From Parus major (lineage: Eukaryota; Chordata; Aves; Passeriformes; Paridae): DNA of 64,000 nt. Below are positions 40,401 to 53,004 of this stretch, piece after piece. The stretch's first letter is position 1. Each line of letters begins with the position of its first letter. A model generated the notes under the pieces. The model was not told the DNA's origin, searched no databases, and saw only the letters and a list, made by a program, of their open reading frames with translations. The translations under genes and the position numbers were made by a program. The DNA lies in assembly GCF_001522545.3 (NCBI RefSeq), contig NC_031781.1, forward strand, positions 14,105,277 to 14,169,276, in the 5' to 3' direction.

Positions 40401-41107
40401 CAAAAAGTAAATATACCACTAGTGTGATGTCAGAAAATGCACTTAGAAAATAATTCTCAGAAGGTCTCAGTAACAATACAGGAGCTGAAATGTGAACGAT
40501 TTACAACAGCTCAGAAAAGAACCTTTGGCATTTGGTCAATAGAAACCACAACAGAGAAATGGCACTGGAGAAGCATTGTTAATTACTAAAAATAACAGAG
40601 TACAACATCGATAAAGACTGGCTGCTCCTCTAAGAGAAATGGTTGAAGATAACCAACTTCTAGGCAAAAAAAAAGCATCCATTGTAACTGAAAGAGAACT
40701 GACAACTACCTGCTTTACTCCATCACTGCTCCTTTTCAGTAAGGCACTGCCTTGACAGAAGGCAGTCATTTCTGGCATCAGCTATGAATGAGCTAATTCA
40801 TTATCAGCAACATTACAACTTCCTGTGCTTAGGAAAAAATTGTCTCAAAAAAAGAATTTCTGTGCCTCTTCTCTCTCCTCAAAACTGCCACCTGGGCTTA
40901 GCCAGCACAACAAAAGCTGATGCTGGCACCTTCATTTGGAAGAGAAACAGCACAGGTGGCAGTAGGGGTGAGAAGAACAGCAGATGTGGAAACAGACACC
41001 AGACCAAGAAGGGGTATGAAGAACCCTTCCCGCCTCCTGAGTCCATTGTTAGCAGAGCCAGAGGGGCCTGATGATGATTGAATCCCACAGCAAACAAAGG
41101 CTTGGGC
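37401..41107. other. Non-coding unique sequence, no gene seen
   Basis: AT-rich unique DNA with an A14-like run near 40219-40233. Frames with more than 100 codons here (for example 39095 to 38721, minus strand) start only with GTG. No repeat family or exon was recognised. Confidence 0.75.
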
Positions 41108-41166
41108 TTCTTAGAATTTTTTAAGTTGGAAAAGACCTTTAAAATCAGCAAGTCCAACCATCAAAC
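41108..41166 (-). mobile_element. CR1 LINE 3'-end fragment, minus strand
   Basis: Read on the plus strand, TTAGAATTTTTTAAGTTGG then AAAAGACCTTTAAAATCAGC and AAGTCCAACCATC match the reverse complement of the CR1 3' end (CCAACC, GATGAT, AAGGTCTTTTCCAACC, terminal ATTCTATG units). The fragment is about 60 bp, diverged, and too short for subfamily assignment. Confidence 0.82.
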
Positions 41167-41614
41167 ACAAGTCCTACTTCAACACAAGTTGGAAATCAAA
41201 TCAATAGAGAGTCTCACATTATTTCTCAGTTTAAGCAGCATCATTATTACCTGGAGCCACTATGTTAATTGTGTGTAAACCAAAGCATCCAAGGAGAACC
41301 TCAGCCTGGTTTTGGAAGCAGGGAATGGGGATAGGAAAAAACAGGAGATAGACACTGCTTGGTGCTGAAGCACATCTCTTAGCGTGACTCGATCTGCACT
41401 GGCCAGGTTTTACTGTAAGCAGCAGAAATATCCAGCCATTCAGTGCCCTCTGAATATTACTTTAAACATTTTAGTGTGTAAAAAGCTTTCAACACTAAAC
41501 ACCTGCTTTGCTGGAGATGCAATGGGCTTCCCACCCAGCACAGGTATATCACCCTTGAAAGCAATGAACACACCTCAACCATATTCTAAACCAGTTTTGT
41601 CTTTTTCTTGGTAG

Positions 41615-41668
41615 GTCTCCCGTGAAGTTCACACAAGCAAGATTCCCTGAGCTGGAATCAAATAAAAG
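41615..41668 (+). other. Candidate 54-nt exon (unverified)
   Basis: Seen: a good pyrimidine tract and acceptor (TTTTGTCTTTTTCTTGGTAG), 54 nt, and a donor AAG|GTACAG that is acceptable but not ideal. One frame is open, entering with one base and leaving with two (symmetric phase 2-2), and reads SPVKFTQARFPELESNK. The other frame tested stops early. The 3' part contains AATAAA at 41661-41666, so this could instead be near the end of a transcript. No family is recognised. Confidence 0.15.
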
Positions 41669-44600
41669 GTACAGCTAATAAGCTGCCTTTTACTAGTGGT
41701 TCAGAGTGTAAGCTGCCTTTGTAAGATGTCCATCTTTATACCAGGAGGAGAGCACCAAATCAGGAGGAAGAGTTCTCCAAGGGTATGGTGCTGCAGGAGC
41801 CCTGCACTAAAGTGCACTATCTAAAGTCAGCTCTGGCTGGTAGAAAACAACCTATCTCACACGGTTCCCAGCTCATTGATTTCACCAAGGCACTCTCACA
41901 GCCAGAGGGCCTGAGGAACAGATGGCTCAAGTGCAATGCTGCAGACCTGTGGCTGAGCAACACACAGTAGCTTTCAGTCCTGGTGTGATCACTGCACATG
42001 GAAAAAATCACCCCTTGCTCCAGCCTATTTGTTTCAGCTGACTTTCACAGTGAGATGAAGCTGATCTCAAATCAAATCAGCCATTTTTTCTAAATCTTTT
42101 GAAAACCCAAATCCATGTTTTCCTCATAAAACAGATCTCTCTCAGATTCAGCAATAGCACATACAAAGAACTCACAGAAGTCAGCCCAAAAACAGAGGGA
42201 AGGGAGCAGAAATTACATTTACAAAGCAGGAAGCAGACATTTCTGCAATGGTTCTGCTCAGCCACCGGAGCGCCTCGGGGAGGATTACACAAGAAATAAA
42301 CTCTCTGCTCAAAGTATGTAAACTGATAAAACAGCCTTGCTTTGATGCTTGCTCTGCAAGAAGCATTTCAGCTGAATCAGTAACAATGCTTGTTCTTCAC
42401 TGCAGTGACACTGCAGCAGTTGCAGAAATATATTCACATTTTAACTATGGTGTTTATTCCAGGAAGTGCAAAGTTAGTGGTGCTTGATCTCTGAGGGAAC
42501 ATTGCTGCAACCACTCAGGCTTTGTCATGGGACTGATGATAAAAGATTCAGCTTTCTGTAAAAAATGGTATGCTGGATTTATGTGCATATTGCATTTCTC
42601 CTGTAAGAATGCCTGACTTTTTATGGAAACCACAGAGAGATCCAGGTGGAGAAGTGTTCAGGATATGACAACCACCTATTGCAGATTAGATCAGAAAGGG
42701 AAACAGCAGCTGAGCTTAATACATGGAGAAAGAGTCAAGTTTAGTTTATGGTCTTTTCAGAGCAGCCAAAAAATGATTCGTTTTAGAGTCCTAGTGCATC
42801 ATTGGTAGTTTTGCAGTGCCAAAGCTTTTAAATTTGGCAAAATGAAACCAGCAGGGAATATAGAGCTGTGGATGAATATCAAAACAGGGAGGATAGGAAG
42901 GCAGAGGATATGCTGCATTTTTGAGTGCTCTGGTTTTTGAGCAAACCTGGGTTCTGTTATGTTCATCTCCCATCTAGCACTTTTTAAATGAAATGCAAGT
43001 CCTTAGCTGTGTCCCAGGTTTAGTATATCAGCAGTTATCCCAGAGGCAGGGCAAACAAAAGTCTGTTTTTATAATAGAAGGTTTCATTTAAATAAAACAA
43101 AAACAACAGTTTTAAGACAAGAGAGATCTCAAAACCTCTATCACACTCAGTATGTGCAGTATTTGGATTTATTCAATCTGAAAAAGGGTTGTTGCCAATT
43201 ACCAGTGTATATCCAGACAGAAAATACCTAACCTGCTTTTCCTGCAGGCCTTCTGTGTTTTCCTTTTTCTGCCTCACTACTCCTGTCCTCACGCTCCTTT
43301 TGCTGGAGGCTGCAAGACCCCTTTTGTCATTTGGCACTTCCACTCTGAGGTGACAGCACCCTATGAAGAACCAGCCCCCACAGCTTCATTGGGGCAGCCA
43401 GCAGATCCCACTGCCACACCCTCAGTGATCCCAGTCCCAAAGACTCCTTGTTCCCCCTGAAACACTGCCACAGTTTCCATGGCACCATAGAAAAGACACA
43501 TATTTTTTAAATTCCTAAGAGGTGCAGATATTTGGGTGGTTCTTAAAACTTAGCCATCCTCCTCAGATATTCTGAGCCTACCACATCACCAACCACTTTT
43601 CATATCTGAAATACTTTTGCAAAAGTTCCTCTGACAATGGATCTGATGTGATCCATCATGCAGCAGCAAGAGATGTCAGCTGAAGGAAAACCTGCACAGG
43701 AAAACCTCAGAAGGATTGAGCACAGTAGCAAAGCTCTCAGTGTAAGCTCCTATTTCCTTGTGCATAAACAAACCCATCACAGGGCTCACAGCATTCACAT
43801 TTTGACTTTTGTAAAGGTGTTTCACACTACCATAAGAATAAAAAGTCATTAGAAAGAAGATAGAGACATGGCCCTGTGACATTGTGCAATGCTCTATTTG
43901 GGGAGCAGTGCCTGAAAGAAGTTTTAGATACACCATATTTCAGTAGTTTTCATTTAAAGTTCTCCATAACTTTCATCTGGGAAAAAAAAAATTGAAGAAA
44001 AATTTTAGAAGTTCTGATTGCTGTGCTAAGATGCAGAGTCAAATTTCAGGTATTTTTTCCTTCTCCTTGCTCCATTATCATCAGTGTTCCCAGCAGACTG
44101 AAATAGCAACAATAATCTCTCACTCTCTCTCCCCTTAGTTTTGATCTTTACATTTTGTAAGGCAATAGCTATAAACTCCACATTCACCAACCATTCCTTT
44201 ACTGGTGATGACACAGAGCTCAAGAACACATGTTCTCTTCCTTCATGCTGGTAGGAAAGAACTGCTGTCAGTGATGACTCCAGTGTGACCTTTCTAATCC
44301 CAGACAAATTGTTTAGGATGGTTTTTTTGTGGTAAGCTTCTCTCTGTTCCATTTGGGCCTCTCTGCCTTAGATCTCCCTTTGCTCCAGCATGTGGAAGTA
44401 AGTCACAGAATCTTGTGAGCTGTCAAGAGGCACTGCTCAGCAGTCTGATGCTGCTCAGTAAGTGCAGAGTCATAGGCTCTCTCCAAAGAAGTTTGCCAAT
44501 TTTTATTACGCAGGAATTGGGTAAGTAAACACGTAAGACCTCAGCAAGTCATTAGAAAGTACATGGTCAAACTGGAACTGTGCTGTTTAATCTGGGAGGG

Positions 44601-47600
44601 AAGCTTTCTTTCCCCTCTCAGTGAAGCAAGGGTCACCTCCCTTGGGGTAGGATGTAACAAGTACTGCCAAGACATCCATGGGAATTGCATCAGTTGGACG
44701 GCTGTACAGCACAGGGAACAGACTCTGAGCACCAGTTCTGCATTTCCCTTTTGTGTTTCAGTAATATGGTTACTGCTTACATTTTAGGGGTTTTTCCCAA
44801 ATGTTAGTGCATTTGTCACAGCTGTTAAATTTGACCTATTTGAAGGTCAGTTAACGCATTTTCTGATGTCACTCATGTCCAATTTGTCTCTCTAATTCAA
44901 GTAGGGATAAGGGTCCACTCCACTGACCACTGCCTTGAAACCAACCAAAAACCTAGCTGTAAAAGATTTGCAGCCTGCACAGAGCTAATAGGGTGGTTAT
45001 GTCCCATTCATAGACAAAATAGTCTTCCCTATTTTGATACCCTGCCTCCCTACAGGACGCATCATCTCCTCTCCTCCAAGGATACACAGCAGCTAGATTC
45101 CCAAAAAGCAGGTCACTATAGTACATATACAGCATCCCACATCAGCTGCACTAGTTCCTTACAGCTCATCTTTGTACTGAACTGCAGGTCAGTCCTTGAA
45201 CTCCCATTTGAGATAAAAAATAGGGAACCTAAACCACCACCATACTTCCCAAATGCCCCCCACCCTTCTCTCCACCAGGAAAGCAACAGGCATCTGCTGG
45301 CAATGAAGTGTTGCCAAGGAAATGAGTTCTGAGCTGCTCTGCTGTTACACAAGAGGTGCAGCTACTTAAAATGCAGGGTTACATACACTAGATCATTCTG
45401 TACATTAAAATGACTCCTTCTACAACTCTGACAAGGTTTTCATGCTGTCAATCCTGCATGCACAGTTCAAATGGAACAGCCTTGCAGGGGAGTGGATATC
45501 CATGCACTTGGAAGTTCCACTCATCTCCACACACCCAGCTTGGGATGGAGGGTGAAGTGGCATTCTGCCTCGTACAGCTGCTTCCTGATATTCACAGGAC
45601 TTTCCTCTGCTATTAGTATGTTCATGCAAGGAGCAGAAGAAATACATTACCCTTTGCTGAGAGGGTGCTCCAGCAAACTGCTGCTATTTTGAATGGCACA
45701 GACCTCTGAAGGATTCCGGGAATATGGAAGCTCGAGAGAATTTGCTTTCTACACATTGCTGGCACAGCCAATGCAGCCTTCCAAGTCCCATAACAACCCG
45801 TCCTCCCTAGATAATCTGTTTTCCCAAACATTTAGCCATCTCAAGGCCCTGCTTGGATCTCTGTGAATGTTTATGACACTGCTAAGTCACTCCTCTGTGG
45901 TGCTGCCCGAGTGCTTGCCTAATGTCTGACTCCTGAAAAAACATGGCTGTTTATAAAAGCTTTAAATGTTGCACATAGTGACGGGACACAGCAGATTCAG
46001 CACACTGTGTCCAAAGCTCTGCTCTTAAAAATAGCCTGGACTGCATCACTGCATTTGTTCCAATCTAGAGAATTCATGTACTCTCTCTAGTGCCACTAGT
46101 AAATAACTGTTTAATATAATGAGTGTCAGAATAATTTAATTTATCTAGAGTTTTTGATGTAGTTTTTAACTCTTTGCTGCCTCATACCAGCCACTCTTTT
46201 ATAACAGACTATTAACAGAAGAGTTAAAGGAAAATAATATTCTTCTAGTCACCTTTCTGGGTCTTTACATGTTTAGAAGTGACTTCTTCCCACTACCATT
46301 TAGAGCCACGTAACAGCTTGAGTGAACCTTCAGACCAGCATATCCACATCTGCTCTGACTCCAAGGATCTTCAGGGAGCCCCAGTTGAGGAAAGTCCACC
46401 AATCCTTGCTTCTCTCACAAGGCATTGCTCTATCTTTATACTGCAAGAAGAAAAGCAAACATGCTCTTTCTGAGTTTAGTAAAAACTGTGATTTAGAGGA
46501 ATATTAACCTTGAGTTCTACATATCAAAGTATAACCAGCAATGAATATTACAGATTATAAGGTATCCCTTACATCTCACGGCAAGGAACAAAAACTCACA
46601 GTGAATGAGACAGGTCTGCTAGTCCAGGACAACAACCAGATATCCTGCTCCTAATCTAATCTGCAGACTCTCTCTTACAATTTGGGACTCCTTGAACAAT
46701 TCTGTGATGCTATCTATACTATCTCCCACATGCCATATATTTTGTTTCTTAACTGAATGAGGACTACCAGTGCAAACACCAAGATTTGCACCTTCTGTTC
46801 CTTCACCCACTTCCTCTATAGATTTGCCAGAAGGATCAGTTTCATGAACTGAAGCCAGAAAGCTCCATGAACCTGCCCTGCCTAAATGGCCCAAAAACAC
46901 TCACACACCTTTGTGCATTCTGGTAGGTAAAGCATTCTGGTACAGGTGTAGGAGGAAAAAGGGATGCAGATGGGTTCATTAGCAGAACTGCAAGGCTAAC
47001 CAAGCACTCTCAGACAGGACTTCTAGCTCAGGCTTTGCTGATATTTTTGGGGAGCTGACCCACCTTCAGATTCCTTTCCTTGATGTTCTTTCAAAAGGAA
47101 CATAAAGTCTTAAAGCAGCCTCTCTCAGCAGAAAGAAGGAAGGTGTGGAAGCAGCACAGCACTGGAGCTGCATGGGGCTGAGCCCAGTCCCTGATCTGAG
47201 ACATTCACTCTAAGCCAGCTGATGGACTCTGCAGTTTGTGTCTCCATGTGTGCAGACACAGAGGCAAAAGCCATATTCACAGACATTTTAATTTTCTTAA
47301 AAGGTTGCTTTGCAGACAGCTGCTTCTGTAAAGTAATTATCTGGAGATTTTCAGAAAAGGCCAGCTCCTATGAGTGTTTATCTAGTGGCTACCTCATGCC
47401 TGTGAAAACTTCCTATCTCTCCTCAGTGTCTGCAAAACACAATTTTGTATTAGAGTACTAAGCAGCAGCGATCACCCTTGCTCTGGCAGTAATACAGCTC
47501 TTACAGAAAGCCTTGTCTCCTCACTCAGGTTTCCTCACATGGAGCTATTTCTTTAATACCAGTATCTGCACAATGCTTCCAGAACTTGTGCTGCTATAAA

Positions 47601-48427
47601 AACCTTACTTCAAACCAGCTGACTCTTACTTTCTGATATCTGGGGCTTATAATAGATGGGATACATGCCAGGGCAAACAATAGGAGAAAATGAAAGATGA
47701 AATTATTAGGCAGGAGTTAAACAGGAGATGAAATAACTCTGAAGTGTTTTGGGTAGAAGAGACCCTTTCTTTTTGAAAAAAATCAGGATTCTTATTCTGC
47801 GTGGGGAAAATTCTTGCAGATAAAGAGACAATTGCTATCCTCTTCCCATCCTTGATTCACCCCAACATATTTTAAGGATCATTTCTATTCTTGCACACCC
47901 ACTACATTGTTTTTATATTACCTAAGATCAGCAGCATCAATTAGAGCAATGTTAGATAGCTGCAGGACAGACAAACCAAACTTGATAAGGGAAAACCTGG
48001 TTTTTGGAACAAAAGCCAAAGCTGGCAGCCACAAACTTCCCTGGTTTAACCCCAGACTAAGCTCCACACAATTCAAACTGATCTGGTACAAAGGGAGGGA
48101 TGCACAAGCAGCAGCCTTCACTCACCATCCTGCTGAAGAAGATGATGCTGGCAGTGCCACACACATCCTCACCTCCTCCCCAGCTTCCTCAGAGTGAAGG
48201 AATTACATCCACCTGCTTCCTTTCTTGTTCGGTTTAAAACCTATTGATCAGGCTGGGGAGAGCAGGTGGTCCTTGGGCACTCAGGAGAATCTCCTGTGGC
48301 CCCTTTTCTCATCAGCATCTGATGGCTTTGGGAGAGGAACTAACTCAAGCAGCTTCAGCTGAGGAGCCAGCTCAGCTCCTCAGGCTGCAAAAACACACAT
48401 TTTCAGAACAAACTAAGACAAAAACCA
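41669..48427. other. Non-coding unique sequence, no gene seen
   Basis: Unique DNA. From about 43100 to 43460 one plus-strand frame is open for about 120 codons without any ATG, crossing a good acceptor at about 43247 and a moderate donor at about 43350; no protein is recognised. A strong acceptor tract ending at about 44760 has no donor. No transposon or RNA gene was recognised. Confidence 0.7.
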
Positions 48428-48593
48428 GTGGTCTACATGCCCAGGGAAGTGGTGGTGTCACCATGCCTGGAGGGATTTAAAAGATATGTAGATGTGGCAC
48501 CTGGGGAAGTGGTTTAATGGCTTGGCAGTGCTGGGTTAATGGCTGGACTTGATGTTCTTATGGGTCTTTTCCCATCGAAATGATTTTAAGCAC
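48428..48593 (+). mobile_element. CR1 LINE, truncated 3' end
   Basis: About 165 bp match the avian CR1 3' end: CCCAGGGAAGTGGTGG, GTCACCATGCCTGGAGGG, GATGTGGCACCTGGGG, GGCAGTGCTGGGTTAATGG and GGTCTTTTCCCATCGAAATG. This is a different 3'-end type from the copy at 6.9 kb (GGCAGTGCTGGGTTAATGG instead of CCCATGGCAGGG), so at least two CR1 subfamilies inserted here. It is 5'-truncated with no coding remnant. Confidence 0.9.
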
Positions 48594-50159
48594 AGGGGGA
48601 AGGAAAACTACTCCAAAAGCTTTCACAGATTTTTAGTGTGAGCAACTGCCTCAAAATGAGGCCCAGAAATGGATCCATTTTGGTCAGGTTCATTTAAAAT
48701 ATGAACACAAGTTTAGGTGCAAAACTTGAAATATTTTTTAGCTGAAACTTCAGGTCAGAATGAAGCATTTCTCAAACAGCCAGCAGATCAGCTATTTTAC
48801 TTCTTATGCTATTTTTCATACTGTGCTATCGATTTTGTTTGGGCACTGCAGATTTTTTTTTTGCACTGAATTTTTAGGGCTGTTTTTTCCCCTTCTTCAG
48901 TAACAATGTTTTCTAAACTTGGGCTATAGAATCAGTTGCACAGAAGTTGCCCTAGAACAAGTGGTGGTCAGAGTGACCTTCACATGACATAGAAACCAAA
49001 AAGCATTTCCTCTACAACCTGCTATAAAAATAATAAAATATGGCTGTTACTATTAATCATCTTGGTGTGATTGCTAAATGATGAAGGCCATTAAAATTTT
49101 TGAAGTTATTGTTTTTTTGCTGAAAAGTAGAGTTCCAAGACAATACTTAAAATTTAAATTTTCAATATATAAAAGTTTAAAAATCTCCCAAACATAAACT
49201 TTTATCTATGCAGAGAGATGGGAATTGTGGATTACAAGTGCACAGCCACTACATTAAAAGTGACTCAGCCATGTTGGGACATTTAGCACCGCCCCTGCCC
49301 TTTCTATGAGCTTATAAATCATAATCATTTTTCAGTAACCACTTTATCATTCTTCTGGGGAGATTTTATATTGCCCTGGCACTGTCTGCTTTATGTACCA
49401 TAGTGATGGGTCTATTAACTATTCAGTGTCTTTACATTTCCTGCCAAGCACTGCTGGTATCAAGAAGAACCTCTGGGTATTGTCTGGCTTTTGGTGCCTT
49501 TGTAAAGCTGCTCTGAGCCTGGCTCCCCTTCACAGACAGGGGATGAGTATCTTTTACAAAATTTCCATGTAGTATATCCTCAATTGGCTTTTGACCTAAT
49601 GTTATGCAAATCTTTGCTCCCCTGGAGAAATAAGAAAGAAAATTCCAGACAGGAATGTTACATGTTAAAAATATATTAGACCAGTTTATGGGAGGCTATT
49701 AAGGATGAATCTGAAATAGGCCATTATTTTGCATTAGGTACTTAGACCATCTCTGATACCTGTTTCATTTTCCTCTCGATATTCTTGTATTTCTGAGTAT
49801 TACTCCAGGTTTTATCAGAGACGCAGCTTTAGCTCAGTCTCTCTGAGGAGTAAGTTCTGATTCATTAATGGTCAATAAATACAAGAGAAAAACTGGATAA
49901 GGCCTGAATGATTGGGCCAGTTATCAGCACTGTAGCAATCAGAACATTGTCACTTCCAATCTGCTTGAGAATATACACAAAACCAAGCTCAGACACCACA
50001 AGTGAGAGCATCAGATAACGACACAAAATTATCCCAGCAAGGTTTATTTTTTTCTATGCCCTTCATCTACTCAGTAAAACCATCAGTAGTGTCTGATCTG
50101 ACCAGGTTTCTTTCTGGGTTTGGCCCTCCTGCATTTCTGCTGCTACCAGTCAGACACTG
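48594..50159. other. Non-coding unique sequence, no gene seen
   Basis: AT-rich unique sequence, with the stretch about 49020-49240 particularly rich in TAAT/ATTA words and free of open frames. Nothing was recognised beyond that. Confidence 0.7.
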
Positions 50160-50242
50160 CTGCAGGCCAGGAGCTGACTCGAGGATCCTGATGGTTCCCT
50201 TCCAACTCAACATATTCCATATTTCTATGATTGTAGGATTCT
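50160..50242 (+). mobile_element. CR1 LINE 3'-end fragment
   Basis: The stretch GATCCTGATGGTTCCCTTCC with AACTCAACATATTCC, followed by TTTCTATGATTG and AGGATTCTAGG, matches the terminal part of avian CR1, including degenerate ATTCTATG-like tail units. Only about 80 bp can be supported; the 5' boundary is uncertain. Confidence 0.78.
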
Positions 50243-51145
50243 AGGAAGGGTATGAGAGTGGTTCTTCAGCCCACCATGGTCACCTCTTGCATTTGGTAAA
50301 GGTACAAGGTACACATGGCCTGATGCTATTGCAGCAGCAGCAAAGCTTAATCATATGCAATATCTATGCAGCACAAAACCTGAAAATCCATACCAGTCAC
50401 ATTTCCTCACATTCAGCTCAGCCATGCTCCAGATTTATAGGACATTTCTGAGTGATTTTGTTCCTAGGAATGCATCCTGGCTAACACTGCCTTTACATGC
50501 ATTGTGCTGCTTTTGATTTAATCTTGATTAATTATTTTTGTCCAGCCATTCAGAGCCCACTCGTTGGGGGCACTGATTTATGATGCAAGGCATGAAATAG
50601 CCAGATTCTATTAGAAAGATTTGCAGTTACAAGACTGAAGCATTATTTATTGGGGCTTTACTGGTAATTGGTAATTTTTCCACCAGCACCTGTGAGTGGG
50701 CAAGAGGATTCTGTTAGACATTTTCTGGGATGATTACTTGTTTTATTTACTTGTCTGTTTTCAACAGCCACAAGAGAATAACAATTGTTGTGGGTATTGA
50801 ACTACCTACATTTAAATAAGACTGAAACACTCTCAGCAGTAAATGGGGGGGAGGAGGAAAGACAGGTGTTTCTAGCACTGAGCACATCTAGTACCTGGAT
50901 CTCCAGGCAAAAAGACACAGGCCTTATTGACTTTTAATGTAATCAGTTAAATGTCCAGAAACAGAAGTGTTGAATACTGACTTTTGTACCTCACAAATCA
51001 GCTGAAAGCTTTCCAGATCCACTCTAGCTTTCGTGCCAATATAAAAAAATGCTTCCCCTGGAGTTTCATGACTGGTATTTTTGTGGGAGTTAAAAATACA
51101 TATATACATATTTGAACAAATATTTCCTCTCCTCCTCCCGTGCAG
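50243..51145. other. Non-coding unique sequence, no gene seen
   Basis: Unique DNA between a CR1 fragment and a candidate microexon. A CAG-like run of about four units lies near 50333-50343. Nothing else was recognised. Confidence 0.7.
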
Positions 51146-51166
51146 ACCTGATGCTGTTTGCCTTTG
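51146..51166 (+). other. Candidate 21-nt microexon (unverified)
   Basis: Seen: a very strong acceptor (TTTCCTCTCCTCCTCCCGTGCAG cut at its last 20 bases: CCTCTCCTCCTCCCGTGCAG), 21 nt, then donor TTG|GTGAGA. Two of three frames are open; one reads LMLFAF after two bases. The length preserves the reading frame. The acceptor is the best by eye in this part of the window, which is the only reason to list it. It may be the acceptor of a longer exon or a cryptic site. Confidence 0.12.
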
Positions 51167-52882
51167 GTGAGAGGGGAGGCAGGGACAGCCCTGGGACTCT
51201 GAAGCAGCCACATCTCTGCCCTTCAACCACTGCTTGGGCTGGGCTTTACTGCTCTGCTCCTCCCTGCTCCTCTATTCTTTATAAACCAGCTTGTGGCAGC
51301 TGATTTTATTCTGGGGTGTAAATGCTCCAAGAGAAAGGTGTCTGGTTATATTTCAAGGGATTGTGTGTTTACAATGGAGAGGTGGCAGAGGGTCCAAAGA
51401 GAGCTGGGCTCAGTAGGTCAGGCAACTCTCCAAAACCAAAACAGTTCAGGAAAACTCCTAACAGGCACCACATAGATGAGGTTTAAGTCTTCTGTGCTGT
51501 GGGGCTGCTCTGTGCTCCTCACCAGGATGTGCCCTTGTTTTATTGCCCCCATGGAAATATGGAATTTCCAATCCAAATTAAGAAGTACTTAGATATTTAA
51601 ATGAATTCAGCCCAACTTATGTAAACTTGGTCAGGAAATGGTTCATTTTTGTCTTAAGATACCGATGACCAAATTTAGGGTGCAAAGCCACCCTGCTCTT
51701 TCAGCAACCCATGGCTCACACCACAGACCAGGGGCTGCCCTGGTTAGGTGGCTCTGGACAGAGTCACACACCCAAAAGCTCTTAATTTCTCTCTCCACCA
51801 CAAAGCCCTTTGCATTATGTGCAATGAGAAAGCTCTGGTCAGTAAGAAATACTGGTTTTTCCTCTGCACCTTGCCCTGAGGTCCCATCATTTTTCACAAT
51901 CCAAACAGGACTGGCCTCTCTCAGTGTGTACTTAGAAGCTCAGTGAGTAACACATAGGAAATGAGGGGAAAGATGCTAGAAGTTCTGTGGCATCTTTTGT
52001 AATAGATAGGGTCTTAACCCCAGTGTCCTGGATAAACTCCAGTTCTGGTAATTGCATTCTGCATAGTTAAAATCCCCCTGCAGTTTCAAATGAATCCATT
52101 ATTGCTCACTTCCTTCCCCAAATTGCTGTGCAGCTTTGCTTTGTGCTGCTGAAGAGTTGCTTTGTTTCACCTGAGGGATGATGGCATTTCATGACTGTAT
52201 GAAATGGGCCTGAGTGCACAGTTTGTACAACTCTCCATGAAACACTTTGGGATTATTCATAATTAAATATCTGCTCCCTGCAAATGAATGGGTTTCTAAT
52301 GTTGGGTGAAGTAGGGCAGCACAAAGCATGACTTCTCTCTGTAGCTGAAAGTTGGTAATATAAAACTTAAAAGAGCAGTAAAAGACAGAAGTTTTCTAAA
52401 ATTCCCCTTATGCAGCTAAGCATGCAAGCTCCAAGTGGCTGTCTCAGCCTTTACTTTCCCATATTGTTATTGATTAATTGCTCTACTTCAATTTCCTTGT
52501 CCTAAGTGGAAACATTACAATCATAACTTCAATCTCTGGCCACGATACAAACTGATTCTAAATCTTTAAATTGTGTCAGTGGGAGGAGGTGACGGGGGGT
52601 GGAAGGAAAGCTTTTTATTTTTATTACTAATTTTCATGTGTTCCAGGACTTACTAATTTCACGCAGATGTAGAGAAACCACAAGGTATTTCTGCTGCAGT
52701 CAAACCCAGGAGATGCCTCAGCATCATAAACTTGCTCTGGGATGATCTTGTCCCAGCAGTGTGTCCTGGTAAGAAACCTGAGGATATTCCACAAACATCA
52801 AAACATACAAGTCTTTCTAAAGCCGAGCCAGTGACCTTTTTCAACTCCAGCTGGTTGAGTTATAACTTTGTTCCCGTTTCAG
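51167..52882. other. Non-coding unique sequence, no gene seen
   Basis: Unique DNA of mixed composition. Frames on both strands at about 51638-51946 overlap and resemble no protein. No repeat family was recognised. Confidence 0.7.
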
Positions 52883-53004
52883 ATTCAAGCTTGTCCTTTC
52901 TGTGCTCATTGCTTGTGGTCTTGCAAGAATGCCACAGGCATTTTGTGAATTTCCAGCCTGTCCTGGAAGGAAATGGTACCACCTAGAAGCTCTGTGTCCC
53001 ACAG
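52883..53004 (+). other. Candidate 122-nt coding exon (unverified)
   Basis: Seen: a strong acceptor (AACTTTGTTCCCGTTTCAG), 122 nt, and a near-consensus donor (CCCACAG|GTGAGA). One frame is open throughout, entering with one leftover base and leaving with one. The peptide begins FKLVLSVLIACGLARMP and continues QAFCEFPACPGRKWYHLEAL, ending CPT. It is hydrophobic first and then carries spaced cysteines, which would suit a secreted or extracellular segment, but no family is recognised. Both splice signals are good, which puts it among the two best candidates here. No adjacent exon with matching phase was found. Confidence 0.25.

Noticed and set aside
43101..43460. About 120 codons open on the plus strand crossing a good acceptor
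   Set aside because: It contains no ATG, the donor at about 43350 is only moderate and no protein is recognised.
48126..48187. Minus-strand 62-nt segment with GTGAGT donor and open frame (EAGEEVRMCVALPASSSSAG)
   Set aside because: The acceptor tract is mediocre and the peptide is low-complexity; it is likely a cryptic pair.
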